Of a stretch of 64,000 nt of DNA, positions 11,350 to 21,823 are shown piece by piece. The stretch is from Carex sylvatica (taxonomy: Eukaryota > Streptophyta > Magnoliopsida > Poales > Cyperaceae), in NCBI GenBank assembly GCA_964058845.1, contig CAXKVR010000243.1, forward strand, positions 1 to 64,000, in the 5' to 3' direction. The number at the start of each line of letters is the position of its first letter. Position 1 is the first letter of the stretch. The notes under the pieces are model-generated. The model had not been told where the DNA came from, searched no databases, and worked only from the letters and a program-made list of their open reading frames with translations. A program made the position numbers and the translations under genes.

Positions 11350-13136
11350 CTACCCGGCCAGCTCGATCGAGCCCGCTCGCCCCTTGTTGCTCTGCGGCTC
11401 CTCCTTCTGTAGCTCTCTGCGCGACGATGCTCTGAGAGCTACTGATTTTGCGCCTTCTTGCGCCTCATCCGTCTCTATCTGCTGTTGCCTGCACTCCTCG
11501 CTACAAAATGGCTGATCACCCCTGATTTTTGAAAAAAAAAAGTTTTAAGTAATTTAGAATATGGAAATCAGTGTAGCGGTTCATATCCTGTTAAATAATT
11601 ATTTAAATATGACCCGCTGCACTAATAGTCACATAATAAGCACGCTGACTGAACAATGATTTAAAAATAATACTACGAGTAGAACTAGGGTGTTTCTAAG
11701 TTCAAGTCTCTTTGTGAAATCAACTCTAAAATCTATTGAATTGATTTCAAATAACAAATACAAACTGTTGAAATCCTTCTACTTTATCAGTGATGCATCT
11801 ACATATAAAAAATTTAAAATTTAAAATTAATTTTGTATAGAGTCAAAATGATCAAAAAGCATTTAAAAATTGAATGCATTAAAATTAATTTATAAACCTT
11901 TTTATTTTGATACTAAATTAATTCAAAAATATAATGATTTCAATTGTTTGAATTCGTGAACTTAAGAGCACCCTAGTTCTACTCTACTTATATTTCTATT
12001 ATTGTTATCCACGTGAGAACTTAGTATGATCATCTTAGGATACTCCTACAGTAGAAATCAGTGTAGCGGTTCATATCCTGTTAAATAATTATTTAAATAT
12101 GACCCGCTACACTAATAGTCACATAATAAGCACGCTGACTGAACAATGATTAAAAAAGAATACTTCTATTTCTATTGTTATACTCGTGACAAGTCACAAG
12201 ATCGCGGCGAATGTGGGTCTGTCGTTATTATACTCCTAGTCCGAGTATCGATTCACAGATCCAACGGTCTGGAATTATTTGCAAAATATAGTGCGCCTTT
12301 TTCAAACGGTGGGCCCCGGTAGGCTAGCGACTTACTGGTTGTCTCCGTCCCTGACAGCAACTGTAGACGGTGCACACCGTCAGTTTTTATTTACTACAAT
12401 AAATAATAATAAGGGTCCCCATAGACCAGGGAAAGAGAGAGAGACAGAGACAGCCTCAGGCAGGGACAGGGAGTAGTGAAGCAATAAATATCATTTTTTT
12501 TTTTCGAAAAGAAATCACGCAAAAGGCACCGGCTTTAATTTTCATTTCTCGTGATTTGACAGTGTGGGAAAGATGAGAGAATAAATATATTTAAAAAATA
12601 ATAAAAAAGAGGAATTAAACAAAGTCGGTCCTTCTCCAAACAAGTCGGGAAAGACACCGAAAGATTCCGATACACCGCGGCGCATCTTACCTCCATAAGT
12701 TCAGAAGACCTCTGAATATTATAAATGACGCTAAAGCCCTTGCTAAATGACGGAGATACAGTTACTTAATGAGGAAAAACATAACAAGTCGAGGGGCAAA
12801 CCTGTACATGAAGATATCGCGATTTCCAGACAGGGGCTTCTTGCAGAGGAAGCAGGAATCAAGGAAGTGGTGAGGTCCGATGTCATACTCCGAGAACTCG
12901 TTGAAGAAGCGGCGTTTGGGCCAACGGCGATTTTTTGAGGTGATGAGACCAGATTTACGGGGAGAGGAGAGAGCGTACGGATTGACATCGGAAACGCTGA
13001 TGGCGGATGTGGTACGGGTGTTAGAACTAGAGAGAAACCCTGCTTCGAGATCCGCGCTCTCTTCAACCAACGGCTCGCATGGTTCGCATGAGAACGTGGA
13101 GCTAATAGATAGGGAAGAGAAGGAGGAGTCTTCCAT
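11350..13136 (-). CDS. FLZ1: FCS-like zinc finger (FLZ/DUF581) protein, two exons
   Basis: Exon 1 runs 13136-12802 and exon 2 runs 11521-11350, joined across a GT-AG intron (12801-11522) that splits the Arg codon of the FMYR motif; the product is 168 residues. The FLZ domain spans about residues 87-130, with zinc-binding Cys95 and Cys98 (CFLC) and Cys118 and Cys122 (FCSEEC), joined by [13 protein letters not shown]. The N-terminus is Ser-rich and has the DLEAG motif shared with FLZ2. The C-terminus is charged and low in complexity. FLZ proteins are plant-specific adaptors that bind the SnRK1 energy-sensing kinase subunits; that role is family knowledge. The start is the first ATG of the open frame. 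A 178-bp MITE ends 270-450 bases upstream. The structure looks intact although the intron is loaded with repeats. Confidence 0.9.
11570..11623. repeat. 54-bp hairpin (GTGTAGCGG type), copy 1, FLZ1 intron
   Basis: Inverted arms AGTGTAGCGGTTCATAT and ATATGACCCGCTGCACT flank an AT-rich centre. The same hairpin is present in the second duplication unit, and a related one lies upstream of FLZ3. It could be a minimal MITE. Confidence 0.75.
11677..11984. mobile_element. Mutator-like MITE, family A copy 3, in the FLZ1 intron
   Basis: Termini GAGTAGAACTAGGGTGTTT and the inverse of GTTCTACTC are almost identical to family A copy 1. It is inserted in the first unit of the intron duplication. The target duplication is short and imperfect (TACTAC versus TACTTA). 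The empty site in unit B reads TACTTC. Confidence 0.8.
12060..12113. repeat. 54-bp hairpin (GTGTAGCGG type), copy 2, FLZ1 intron
   Basis: Arms AGTGTAGCGGTTCATAT and ATATGACCCGCTACACT pair better than in copy 1: the second arm has lost the mismatch present there. Part of the intron tandem duplication. Confidence 0.75.
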
Positions 13137-13228
13137 GGAGGAAGGAAGGAAGGAGGGAAGGAGAGAAAGCTGAGACTGTCAGATCTGTTTGCTTTTTCTC
13201 AATGTATTGTCTAACTTCTTCTTTTTTT

Positions 13229-13239
13229 TCTATATTTTG
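13229..13239 (-). promoter_or_regulatory. Possible TATA box of FLZ1
   Basis: The minus strand reads CAAAATATAGA about 95-105 bases upstream of the FLZ1 ATG, followed by a purine/pyrimidine-rich leader. Position fits a plant core promoter but the motif is weak in AT-rich DNA. Confidence 0.3.
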
Positions 13240-13405
13240 ATTTTGGAGAGGTTGAGAGAAAAATGGAAGAGTGGTTAGAGGGAGGTAGAGAGAGAGAGAG
13301 GAATGGAGACTTAATGGAAGGGAAGGGAAAAGAAAAGGCGAGAGGAGCGGGTTTGAAGCGTTCGAGCGAGAGGGACAAGTGGCAGTGCGGACCCCCACCA
13401 TACCT

Positions 13406-13583
13406 AGTGCGTATCTTCTGAGATATCTCATATTTTGCATGACCAACGTGTCCGGTGCCTATTCGGGGGTGACATAGGGGGCCAGTGTTATTTGAGCTTT
13501 GAGATTCGCGTAAAACGCATTGGAACGGTTGAGATTTTCCTAAAAGTAACGCAAAATATGATATATCTCAGAGGATGCGAATT
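13406..13583. mobile_element. 178-bp Mutator-like MITE, family C copy 1, in the FLZ1 upstream region
   Basis: Ends are AGTGCGTAT at the left and the inverse AATTCGCAT at the right, extending into an inverted repeat with TCTGAGATATCTCA. An 11-bp direct repeat CCACCATACCT flanks it (13395-13405 and 13584-13594). Its middle holds CACGTTGG/CCGGTGCCTATTCGG-type sequence common to all four copies. It lies only 270 bases from the FLZ1 start, so it probably sits in or next to the promoter. Confidence 0.85.
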
Positions 13584-13594
13584 CCACCATACCT

Positions 13595-14461
13595 TCACTC
13601 TCACAAAAGAAACATGCGCTTTTCCGTCACCAACCCTCTAAAATTTTTAAATTTGTTCTGAGTGACCATAAACTTTTTATTTCAACATTATACTTTAGTT
13701 TGATCTTGTTACCCTGAGGTGAGGTAAGGTCACCTTTCAAAAAATTTATTCTGAATAAGAATAATTATGTATTCGTTTTTTATTTGATTAAATTAAAATT
13801 TTAAGTAATAATAACAGCTTTGTATAAAACATCACAAGCTAGAATTAAGTGAAATAAATCATTGATTAGAAAAACTGTTGGTTATATTGTATTTTGGTTG
13901 GCTTGTTGTTGATAGTATCACCAGATGTTATGTTATTGTCTCGAAAATCTATATTAATATAGGCTTTAAATGATAAATTCAAACTATTAAAGTTGATCGT
14001 TATGCATTTATATGTAAAATTTATAAAAAATTTATTATTTTTTAACCACTTGATTGTGTACTAAATAAATTTAAAATATTATAAATTTTGTATGTTAACA
14101 CGTCACCTGTGAGGTATATCAGTTTCAATAGTTTAGATTCATCATATAAAATCTATCTGATAGATTTTTGATGCGATAACACGTAACATCTTGTTATTTT
14201 AAACTAGCAAACTAGAGTAAAATTTAATAAAAATCAGTATGCTTAGTATATATACTATTTAGTTTAAAATATGAACAATATATGTTGAAAAATATTGTCT
14301 ATTTGAAAAGTTTTCAAGGCTGTCTTGTTAAAATAAAGTCAATGCTATTAATATAAGAAAAGAAAATGCTGTCCTTGCTAACTACTATGTGATTTAAGTG
14401 AAATAGAGTCAAATTTGATGTCTAATTTAGTAATTTTATAAATTATTTTTTGTAACATATG
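13595..14461. other. Intergenic DNA with a decayed family A MITE
   Basis: About 13940-14200 resembles the internal arms of family A (blocks such as AAATGATAAATTCAAACTAT and GTCACCTGTGAGGTA) but the termini are lost. The remainder is AT-rich without recognisable genes. Confidence 0.45.
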
Positions 14462-14464
14462 TAC

Positions 14465-14805
14465 TTGGTAGTTATGGCCATTTTTATTAATACTCTAAAA
14501 AAAAGTTAATTTTAAAAATACCCTCGTATGTAGTATTTTTTTTAAAATGTTCTAACCGCCAGGCTTAGGGGCGGTCCAAAATACTCAGAAGACCGCCCCT
14601 GCGCCAGGCGGTATGAGTATTTTTTTTTTGATGTTGTCTCAGGCTCAAGCAGACCGCCCTTGCGCCGGGCGGTCTGGTCGAATTTCTTTTTTTCTTTTTT
14701 AGATCTTAATATTTTTAATTTAAATAATTTTGTAAATTAAAAATTTTCTTGTTTAGAGTGTATGCCAAAACATAAGACATACTTTGATTTGATTTGTCAG
14801 TTGAA
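14465..14805. repeat. ACCGCC/GGCGGT repeat, family D copy 1 (forward)
   Basis: The copy reads from TATGGCCATTTTTATTAATAC to GTTTAGAGTGTATGCCAAAA. Its middle has two GC-rich blocks with AACCGCCAGG, AGACCGCCCCTGCGCC and GGGCGGTCTG. The reverse-oriented copy at about 19640-19905 lacks one of the two GC-rich units, consistent with recombination between them. The two copies could be the long inverted ends of one 5.4-kb element or two independent insertions. Confidence 0.7.
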
Positions 14806-15193
14806 TATCACAAATTTAAAGATAACAGTAATTAAGGACTTGGCCTTGATTCTAAAAAAAATATTTTATTTAAATATACATAAGAAAATATAGTTAGATT
14901 GCCTCAATGATGTCAACTTCTTCTTCTTTTTTTAGAGAATAATTGAATTATTTGATTACTGTCAACATATACTATTTGCTCGGAGATAGGCAAAAAACAC
15001 AATAAATAGTAAATACATTTTAAAATAATTATATGGATAATTTTTGAATAATCTCTTAGGCTTTTGACTAAATAAAATACCGATACTGTCACACCCCGCA
15101 GCCACGGGTCGTGATAGTCCCCTACCGTAAGTATACAACTCCGTGTATGCTTACAAGGCAATTCAATTTACAGTCATCAATTCACAACAAAAT

Positions 15194-15206
15194 AATATGA
15201 AAACAA

Positions 15207-15258
<52 letters not shown>
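15194..15258. repeat. (TA)n microsatellite
   Basis: About 60 bases of uninterrupted alternating TA inside the retroelement-like stretch. Confidence 0.9.
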
Positions 15259-15260
<2 letters not shown>

Positions 15261-15734
15261 CCGAGTACACGAGTCTGATAAAAATATAATACATCAAGGT
15301 ATCACATATGGATATCGACTATCAGGTATGACATAGAGAGTTATACAACAAAAATAATATACATCTCTATCCAACTAACAAAACAACTATTGGGATAATG
15401 GTGACCTGTACCAGAGGCCTACTGATCACGTGCCTCCCCAGACCCAGCTACACCAAAACCTGTAAAGTAACCCGAAGGGCGGGTGAGAATAAATTCACAG
15501 TGCGAATTTGCCACAGTTAGATTATTGGACTTGCAATCAAACTCCATATTCAAAAATGAAACCTACACAATAGCAATTCAAATAGATACATATTCATAAT
15601 TAAAGAGATGCATATGCTCGACAATAATTTATCAAATGACCCACAAATCAAATGAATCACAATTAACAGAATTTTCAAGATGAAGTTCAAACAAAAACAT
15701 ACACGGCTTAACTCATTTTATTATTTAGGGCTTG

Positions 15735-15852
15735 TAGCAACTACAGATGTTCATTCTAGCTGGACCCTTTATCTGACCCTCGTCTGTAGGGTTACTGACA
15801 CCTACAGACGTTCCACCGAGCTGGACCCTTTATCTAACACCCATCTGTAATC
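15735..15852. repeat. Two 60-bp direct repeats (CTACAGAYGTTC / AGCTGGACCC)
   Basis: The block CTACAGATGTTCATTCTAGC followed by TGGACCCTTTATCTGACCC recurs 60 bases later as CTACAGACGTTCCACCGAGC with TGGACCCTTTATCTAACAC. Noncoding. Confidence 0.75.
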
Positions 15853-16106
15853 GCTTGGCTTAAATATTTCCTAAGGTCTGGTTTAAATCACATAAAGAAA
15901 ATTCACTTTGAAATCATTTCAATTATCGTAATATTCAATTGATCGTCCAAACACATTAACACGTATGAAAATGCCACCGAGCCACAGATGTTACACTTGT
16001 CACCCACGATTTCAATCCACATATCAATATAATCACTCACCCCTCGTCCCAACTGATACTGGAAAAACTGAGGGTCATTCACCTAAAATGCTAGAAGGAT
16101 CCCAAG

Positions 16107-16240
16107 CTTAAAGTCAGCTATACAGCTCAACCTTGCAAATTCGTTGGATCCAAGTCAGCTATACAGCTCAACTTCGTAAATCCACTCTCAAGTACAGGAT
16201 CCAAGTCAGCTATACAGCTCAACTTCGTAAATTCATTCAC
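16107..16240. repeat. Three tandem copies of GTCAGCTATACAGCTCAAC
   Basis: The unit GTCAGCTATACAGCTCAAC followed by TTCGTAAATTC recurs three times at 40-50 base spacing; the last two are preceded by GGATCCAA. Noncoding repeats inside the retroelement-like stretch. Confidence 0.85.
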
Positions 16241-17364
16241 ATACACATTCTCAATCAGTAATTAGTGGTGACTCTCAATCATAATCAGATCATAACAGAT
16301 CGACACAACTGATAACCATACAAGCATGCAAATCATTCAAGTCAAGTCAATTCGAGTTTAATTTAATTGGGCTATGCAAATAATTTACGCAATTCAATGA
16401 TGTAACAATCAGACATTCAACATGACAAACGAATAAAGTATTTAATTCCTGAAAATGAAATATCAAACAAGTCCAAGAATCCTGCACATGTTTATGACGA
16501 GCGTATTGCGTAATTACGGATCAGACATCTCGAACTGTCCTGTGAATTTCTGCTCAACCGAGCCTACACCTATATTACATGTCTACTTGGTTTAATCCTG
16601 GTTCAACGGTCGAGAAACTTACTCGAGCTCATTAATGGCTTATACATTCCTTAACCAATTTCTATACTTTGGTATCGATTCTTTTGATTCCTTCTTTCTT
16701 ACTAACAATCTCTAAAACTCACACACTTTACATCTGGGTCCTCTAAACCATACACAATTCCAATTAGGTCCATTTGTAGTTATACCAATTTACCGTCTCA
16801 CTACTTTGGTTCTCGTAACAATTCAATTTTTCAATTAATTAAACCCTAATTTGGTCGAAATTTGAAATTAATCGCTAGATGTCAAGGTTGAGGAAGAGGT
16901 TTACAGATTACAAGTTTATTTAGTCGGATTAGCCTAATCAATCAACAAATTTTCCAATTTCAAATTTGGTACCAAAAACCCTAGAAATGAAAATCCAAAA
17001 TTGAGATGAAATCGAGAAAAGAATCGACAAATAGACAACAAAGAAGCTCAAATGAGAGGGATTACTCGCAATTGGTGCACCAATTTTGAGTTTAAACAAG
17101 AACTGTAACAATGGCAAAATTTTGGATTTTGAGAAAAGAGGAGAGAAGAGAAATGAGTACCAATGGGAGAGCAAGGAGAGATCTTCGGCCGATTTCTCGC
17201 TTCTACCTTTGATTTCCCGAAAGTTTCGGTGGTTTGAGAGGGAGAGGGAACTCTCTCTCTCTCTTTTTCTTCTTCATTTGGCAAAACACACACAAGCACA
17301 GGGAAAAGGGACAGAGGAGAAAGAGAGAAAGGAAAAAAGAAAATATGGGATTTTGGTTAAAAGG

Positions 17365-17865
17365 CTATCTGAGTGCGGACGCACTCACATTCAGTGCGGG
17401 TCAGTCACCCGCACTCACCTCTTAGATAGTTATTAGGAGCTCTGAAAAACACAGAAATTCAGGAGTGCGGATGCACTCATTTTCAATGCGGGTCGGCCAC
17501 CTGTACTCAACACTTAGCATAATTTCAGCAGCTCAGAAAACACAAAAATATACACGAGTACGGACACACTCAAGTACAGTGCGGACGCACTCAGTACTTG
17601 GTCAAATTTTCATCAAAACGGCACTTTCCAAGAAAAAGTCCGAGGCTAATGCGTCTGCATTTAAATTTCAGTGCCGATCAAGACACCCGTACTCAGGATT
17701 TACCATATTTCAAAAAAATTCAGCCAATACAGAATTTATCAGTGCGAATGTACTCAAATTTAGTGCGGACGCACTGGTATAATACAGAACATAATTTCAA
17801 AGGGAACTGGAGTCAGTGCGGATCAACCATCCGCACTCACCACCAGTGCGGACGCAATAGAGCTA
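17365..17865. repeat. Interspersed GTGCGGACGCACTC motif array
   Basis: The self-complementary motif AGTGCGGACGCACTCA and its variants (GTGCGGGTCAGTCACCCGCAC, GAGTACGGACACACTC) recur about nine times within 500 bases, separated by AT-rich filler. Each motif can fold on itself. The open frames across it arise from the repeat and have no domain. Confidence 0.8.
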
Positions 17866-18449
17866 TAAAGGTTCAGAACTTTATATTTTCGACGCGGTTT
17901 CGATTCACACTTAACTTGCTTACCGAATGAGACATTATTTAAGATTTAAATTTCTATTTCGTTAGCACGATTTTTGATTTTTTCTTTAAAAACATTTAAA
18001 AATTAATTGTTAAAATTTCGTAACGTAACAGATCGTTGTATACCTACCGTCGAACGAAAACTTAAACTGAATTTTTGAGGTACTAAATGATATTTTTTTT
18101 AAATTCTGATGCTTCGGATGCTCAGGATTTCTCCCGGGCGATATTTGGATCCGTCTTGTTCCCCTCTTTCCAAAAAGTGGTAATACACCCAAATTCAACT
18201 TTCCTAGCCAAAATTATGGATGTTTAAAGTTTTTTCGAAAGCTAAATTTTGGAAATTCATAACTAACTGTAGAAAAATTCAAATAAATTAAAATTTATGT
18301 CAATTCTGTGTATTTTTGCATTTTGATCCCTGTATCAATTCATACTTGCTGATTTACCAGCAGATGTCAAATTTGATATACATATACATATATTCAGTGT
18401 TTTAAAATGCAGGCATGCGCCGTATTTGCACCGTCGCATTTGCAGCCGC

Positions 18450-18464
18450 ATGGGCTATGTATAT

Positions 18465-18512
<48 letters not shown>

Positions 18513-18543
18513 ATAATATAATATAATATATGTATGTATGTGT

Positions 18544-18596
<53 letters not shown>

Positions 18597-18604
18597 ATAA
18601 TATA
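18450..18604. repeat. (TATATG)n / (TATAA)n microsatellite
   Basis: A long run of TATATG units with interruptions, giving artefactual reading frames of alternating Ile and His on the other strand. It flanks the foldback element at 18605. Confidence 0.9.
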
Positions 18605-19023
18605 AGAGTAAGTCTACCATACATTGCAATGCATAGGCACCTCTATGCATTGGACTATAAATCACCATATTCAAAGTCCAAATGACCGATCCAAACCGTT
18701 CATCTTGTTCTCCATATTAATATGTGCTTGGAGACCAAATTTTACATTTTTTTGGAATTTTTTTACTATTTATTAAGCCACATTGAAAATCGCTGATCCA
18801 ACGGTTACAGTAAAATCAAAAGGCACCGTTGGATCAGTAATTTTCAAAGTGACTTAATAAATAGTAAAAAAATTCCAAAAAATGTAAAATTTGATCTCCA
18901 AGCACATATTAATATGGAGAACAAGATGAACGGTTTGGATCGGTCATTTGGACTTTGAATCCGTGATTTATAGTCCAATGCATAGAGGTGCCTATGCATT
19001 GCAATGTATGGTAGACTTACTCT
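18605..19023. mobile_element. Foldback element, family B copy 4 (outer arm type II)
   Basis: A 419-bp near-palindrome. Outer arms read AGAGTAAGTCTACCATACAT and GCAATGCATAGG and are repeated in inverse at the right end. The inner arms are those of family B (CCGTTCATCTTGTTCTCC, ATTAATATGTGCTTGGAGAC, CTATTTATTAAGCC). The centre holds CACCGTTGGATCAG. The outer arms are unrelated to those of the type I copies. Confidence 0.8.
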
Positions 19024-19070
19024 ATAATATAATATATGTATAATATATATATAATATATGTATAATATAT

Positions 19071-19497
19071 AGAGGTTGGCTACTATGCTTATATAAGCAT
19101 ATCCCCACATATGCTTATAACTCATTTTTGTGTTTCCAATGTCCAAATGGTCGATCGGAACCGTTCATCTTGTTCTCCATATTAATATGTGCTTGGAGAC
19201 AAAATTTTATATTTTTATGAATTTTTTTACTATTTATTAAGCCACTTTGAAAATTATTAATCCAACGGTGGCTGCTGATTTTACTGTTTTGTGCAGCCAC
19301 CGTTGGATCAGCGATTTTCAAAGTGGCTTAATAAATAGTAAAAAAATTCATAAAAATGTAAAATTTAGTTTCCAAGCACATATTAATATGGAGAACAAGA
19401 TGAACGGTTCCGATCGACCATTTGGACATTGAAAACACAAAAATGAGTTATAAGCATATGTGGGGATATGCTTATATAAGCATAGTAGCCAACCTCT
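19071..19497. mobile_element. Foldback element, family B copy 2 (outer arm type I)
   Basis: A 427-bp near-palindrome with outer arms AGAGGTTGGCTACTATGC and the exact inverse at the right end. Inner arms and the centre (CAACGGTGGCTGCTG and its inverse) match copies 1 and 3. It is flanked by TA-rich DNA and lies only 47 bases from copy 4. Confidence 0.85.
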
Positions 19498-19499
19498 AA

Positions 19500-19622
19500 T
19501 ATATATATATAATATAATATAATATAATATATGTATATATATGTTTATGTATATATGTATATATAATATAATACATGTATATATATGTGTATATAATATA
19601 ATAATACATGTATATATATGAA
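19500..19622. repeat. TATAATA / ATATATG microsatellite
   Basis: Degenerate TA-rich simple repeats adjoining the right end of family B copy 2. Confidence 0.85.
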
Positions 19623-19639
19623 TCAAATCAAAGTTATAA

Positions 19640-19905
19640 AGAGTTACGACAACTTCATAAATATATTAAATGCCTTATTTTTTGGCATACACTCTAAACA
19701 AGAAAAATTAAATAAAAAATATTAAGATCTAAAAAAAAAAAAAATCGAACAGACCGCCCGGCGCAGGAGCGATCTTCTGAGTATTTTGGACCGCCCTTGT
19801 GCCTGGCGGTTAGAGCATTTTTAAAAAAAAATACCATATACGAGGATATTTTTAAAATTAATTTTTTTTGGAGGGTATTAATAAAAATGGCCGTGGTAGT
19901 TAGTA
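19640..19905. repeat. ACCGCC/GGCGGT repeat, family D copy 2 (inverted)
   Basis: Read on the minus strand this matches the repeat at 14465-14805 in order: GGCCATTTTTATTAATAC, AACCGCCAGGC, GGGCGGTCTG and GTTTAGAGTGTATGCC. It lacks about 70 bases, one of two GC-rich sub-units, between CTCCTGCGCC and GGGCGGTCTG. Confidence 0.7.
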
Positions 19906-20604
19906 CTACAAACACAATACTTGTAAACTATTTTTTTGACCAACTCATGATCTTATGTGGGTAGTAGCTAATGATATAAGGTTATAAACAATTTAATATA
20001 ATTTAAACAAAAAAAAGATTTATTAAAATACGTGTAGGTGGTGTTTATGCATGACTCATCATGCCAAGTGGGTGGATGTTTTATATTAAATGTATTATTT
20101 CTAATTGACAATTGTCCAATATGCTATAACCATACATTGTTCATTTTATAATTTTATTAGTAAATTAGAGAGGTCAAAATAATCAAATTTAGTTTAGTTA
20201 CTAACACAAAAATTCATGAACTGAAGAAAAAAAATACTTGTAGACTTGCCGTAAGGGCTTTTGAATGATAAAAAAGAAAAGAAAAAAGATGGCCCAAGAC
20301 TAATATACAAAATAAAATAAAAATATATTTAAAACATGATCAATGCAATGTATGTTAGCGAAAAATTGTATACTAGCCTTACTAAAACACAATATAATCT
20401 TAACTGAAACTAAAAATAATAACAAAGCTAATTCACTTCATTATCCACCTTATTTTAAGGGGAAAAAAAAAAATCTTTACAGCTGCTCTGACATTTTTCA
20501 AAAATTTGGACGTTTATAGAGATGTATATGTAAAATACCTAAAATAAATAGAGTAGAACAAAGGTCAAGGCCTCAAAGGGATCCGGTGGTGGCCAGGTGC
20601 GCGT
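19906..20604. other. AT-rich intergenic DNA, nothing recognisable
   Basis: No open frame with a domain and no repeat boundaries that I could support. It ends at the target duplication of the MITE beginning at 20614. Confidence 0.5.
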
Positions 20605-20613
20605 AAGAATCGA

Positions 20614-20792
20614 AAATTCATATCCTCTGAGATATCTCAAATTTTTGCGTGACTTTTTGGAAAATCTAAATCATTCAAATACAGTCTGCACGAATCTCGA
20701 AGCTCAATAATACTGGGACCTGCACTACCCCTGAATAGACACCAGACACGTCGGTCACGCAAAAGTTGAGATATCTCAGAAGATACGCACTC
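20614..20792. mobile_element. 178-bp Mutator-like MITE, family C copy 2
   Basis: A 179-bp element with inverted ends AAATTCATATCCTCTGAG and the inverse of CAGAAGATACGCACTC. The 9-bp sequence AAGAATCGA flanks both sides (20605-20613 and 20793-20801). The interior matches copies 3 and 4 (CACGAATCTC, GACACGTCGGTCACGCAAAA). Confidence 0.85.
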
Positions 20793-20813
20793 AAGAATCG
20801 AACGCGTGCATGC

Positions 20814-21048
20814 GAGGCCGAATCCAATCTGCTCCTTTTCTCAAGAAAATGTGCACCCTCCTATTCTTCAATCCGAACCGTTAACAGTCGATCAAACAGT
20901 TTCAATTACTTTTTTCATTTATATCAATATAATATATTAAAATGAATCAGATGTAATTAGAGCCCTTTGATTGATTTTAAACAGTTCAGATTGAAGAATA
21001 AGATGGTGCTCCTTTTCTTGAGAAAAATAGCAGATTTGAATCCAATCC
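20814..21048. mobile_element. Foldback MITE with long arms (AATCTGCTCCTTTTCTCAAG type)
   Basis: The left arm GGCCGAATCCAATCTGCTCC, continuing to TTCTTCAATCCGAACCG, is mirrored at the right by an arm ending GCAGATTTGAATCCAATCCC. About 65 of 70 paired bases agree. Related fragments (TTTTCTTGAGAAAAGAAGCAG) occur near 25175-25205. Noncoding. Confidence 0.7.
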
Positions 21049-21823
21049 CTTGAGACCTCCCCGATTAAAAAAAGCTGTAACTCTGATCACTAATTAATAG
21101 TCAAAACATCAAGGGCTTGTAAATTTGTAAGCGAATGTTGCAAAACAAGCAAAAATCCCAATTACAAGGAATATATGTTGTCATTTTTTTTTGGAGAACA
21201 GTTAGAAGCGAGCAGCTTAACTATTTAATATTCAGAAAAATTATTCATATGTATTTCGCATGTATTTTTTTAAAAGTAAGACATTATCTTTATCAGTATA
21301 TCAAATATTAATTTTTTATATAATTAACTTGTTATAAACTTTTGTTATATGATCAGAATATGGTAAACATGCATCAAATTAATCAAAATTCTCTTCGTTA
21401 GACGTTTACCTGTCCATCTCCTCCGAATATCTAATTGAGAAATTATTGATCGGTTTGATTCAAATAGATTGAAATTTAATTAATTAAATTTTGATTCGGT
21501 TCTCATAAAAAAAATTCAATAAAAATTGGCATAGCCACCGATTTTATATATGAAATCACAAGTTGGAAAGAGGTACCAGCAAATGGTACCGAATTCCACA
21601 ACTAAGTTCTTACAGCATCCTAGTTATAACAGCTTACCAACAAATTTATGCTGATTAGTAATATGAAAAGCATAATACCAAGCAAAGTAGTCCATACAAA
21701 GGAACAAGTACTAAAAAATTAAATATGCTGATTAGTAATATCAAAAGCATATCAGTCTCAATCATCTTAAATTCTTGAAATCTCTTCTCCATACATTACA
21801 CGCCAGGTATTGTTCCCAATATA

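Larger units (their letters stand above)
11564..12190. repeat. Tandem duplication in the FLZ1 intron, one unit split by a MITE
   Basis: A unit of about 113 bases at 11564-11676 is repeated at 12054-12166 with only a few differences. Unit A is then interrupted by the family A MITE (11677-11984), and its right half resumes at 11985-12015 (TACTTATATTTCTATT). In unit B the same right half (TACTTCTATTTCTATT, from 12161) follows directly. Unit B is thus the empty site of the insertion in unit A. Confidence 0.85.
15087..18370 (+). mobile_element. Retroelement-like (probable Ty3/gypsy-type LTR) stretch, boundaries unclear
   Basis: The segment opens with TGTCACACCCCGCAGCC, the kind of start common to plant gypsy-type long terminal repeats. 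It is richer in GC and different in word use from its surroundings. It contains no open frame with a domain. It carries several clusters of short tandem repeats (15740-15850, 16107-16240, 17371-17860). I found no partner LTR, primer binding site or matching target duplication, so solo LTR is an inference. Confidence 0.35.

Noticed and set aside
12743..13173. Plus-strand frames over FLZ1 exon 1
   Set aside because: The minus strand carries the conserved FLZ motif with correct splice sites; the plus-strand frames are shadows.
17086..17930. Several overlapping plus-strand frames of 63-116 codons
   Set aside because: They arise from purine-rich DNA and the GTGCGGACGCACTC repeats; no domain, no consistent start and no codon bias.
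18394..18624. Minus-strand frame of alternating Ile and His
   Set aside because: It is a translation of the TATATG microsatellite, not a protein.
10608..19432. Short frames containing NSKKIxKNxKF and HINMENKMNGSDRPFGH on both strands
   Set aside because: They are identical because they are translations of the inner arms of the foldback family B, which occur on both strands of each palindrome. Recurrence reflects repeat copies, not a conserved peptide.
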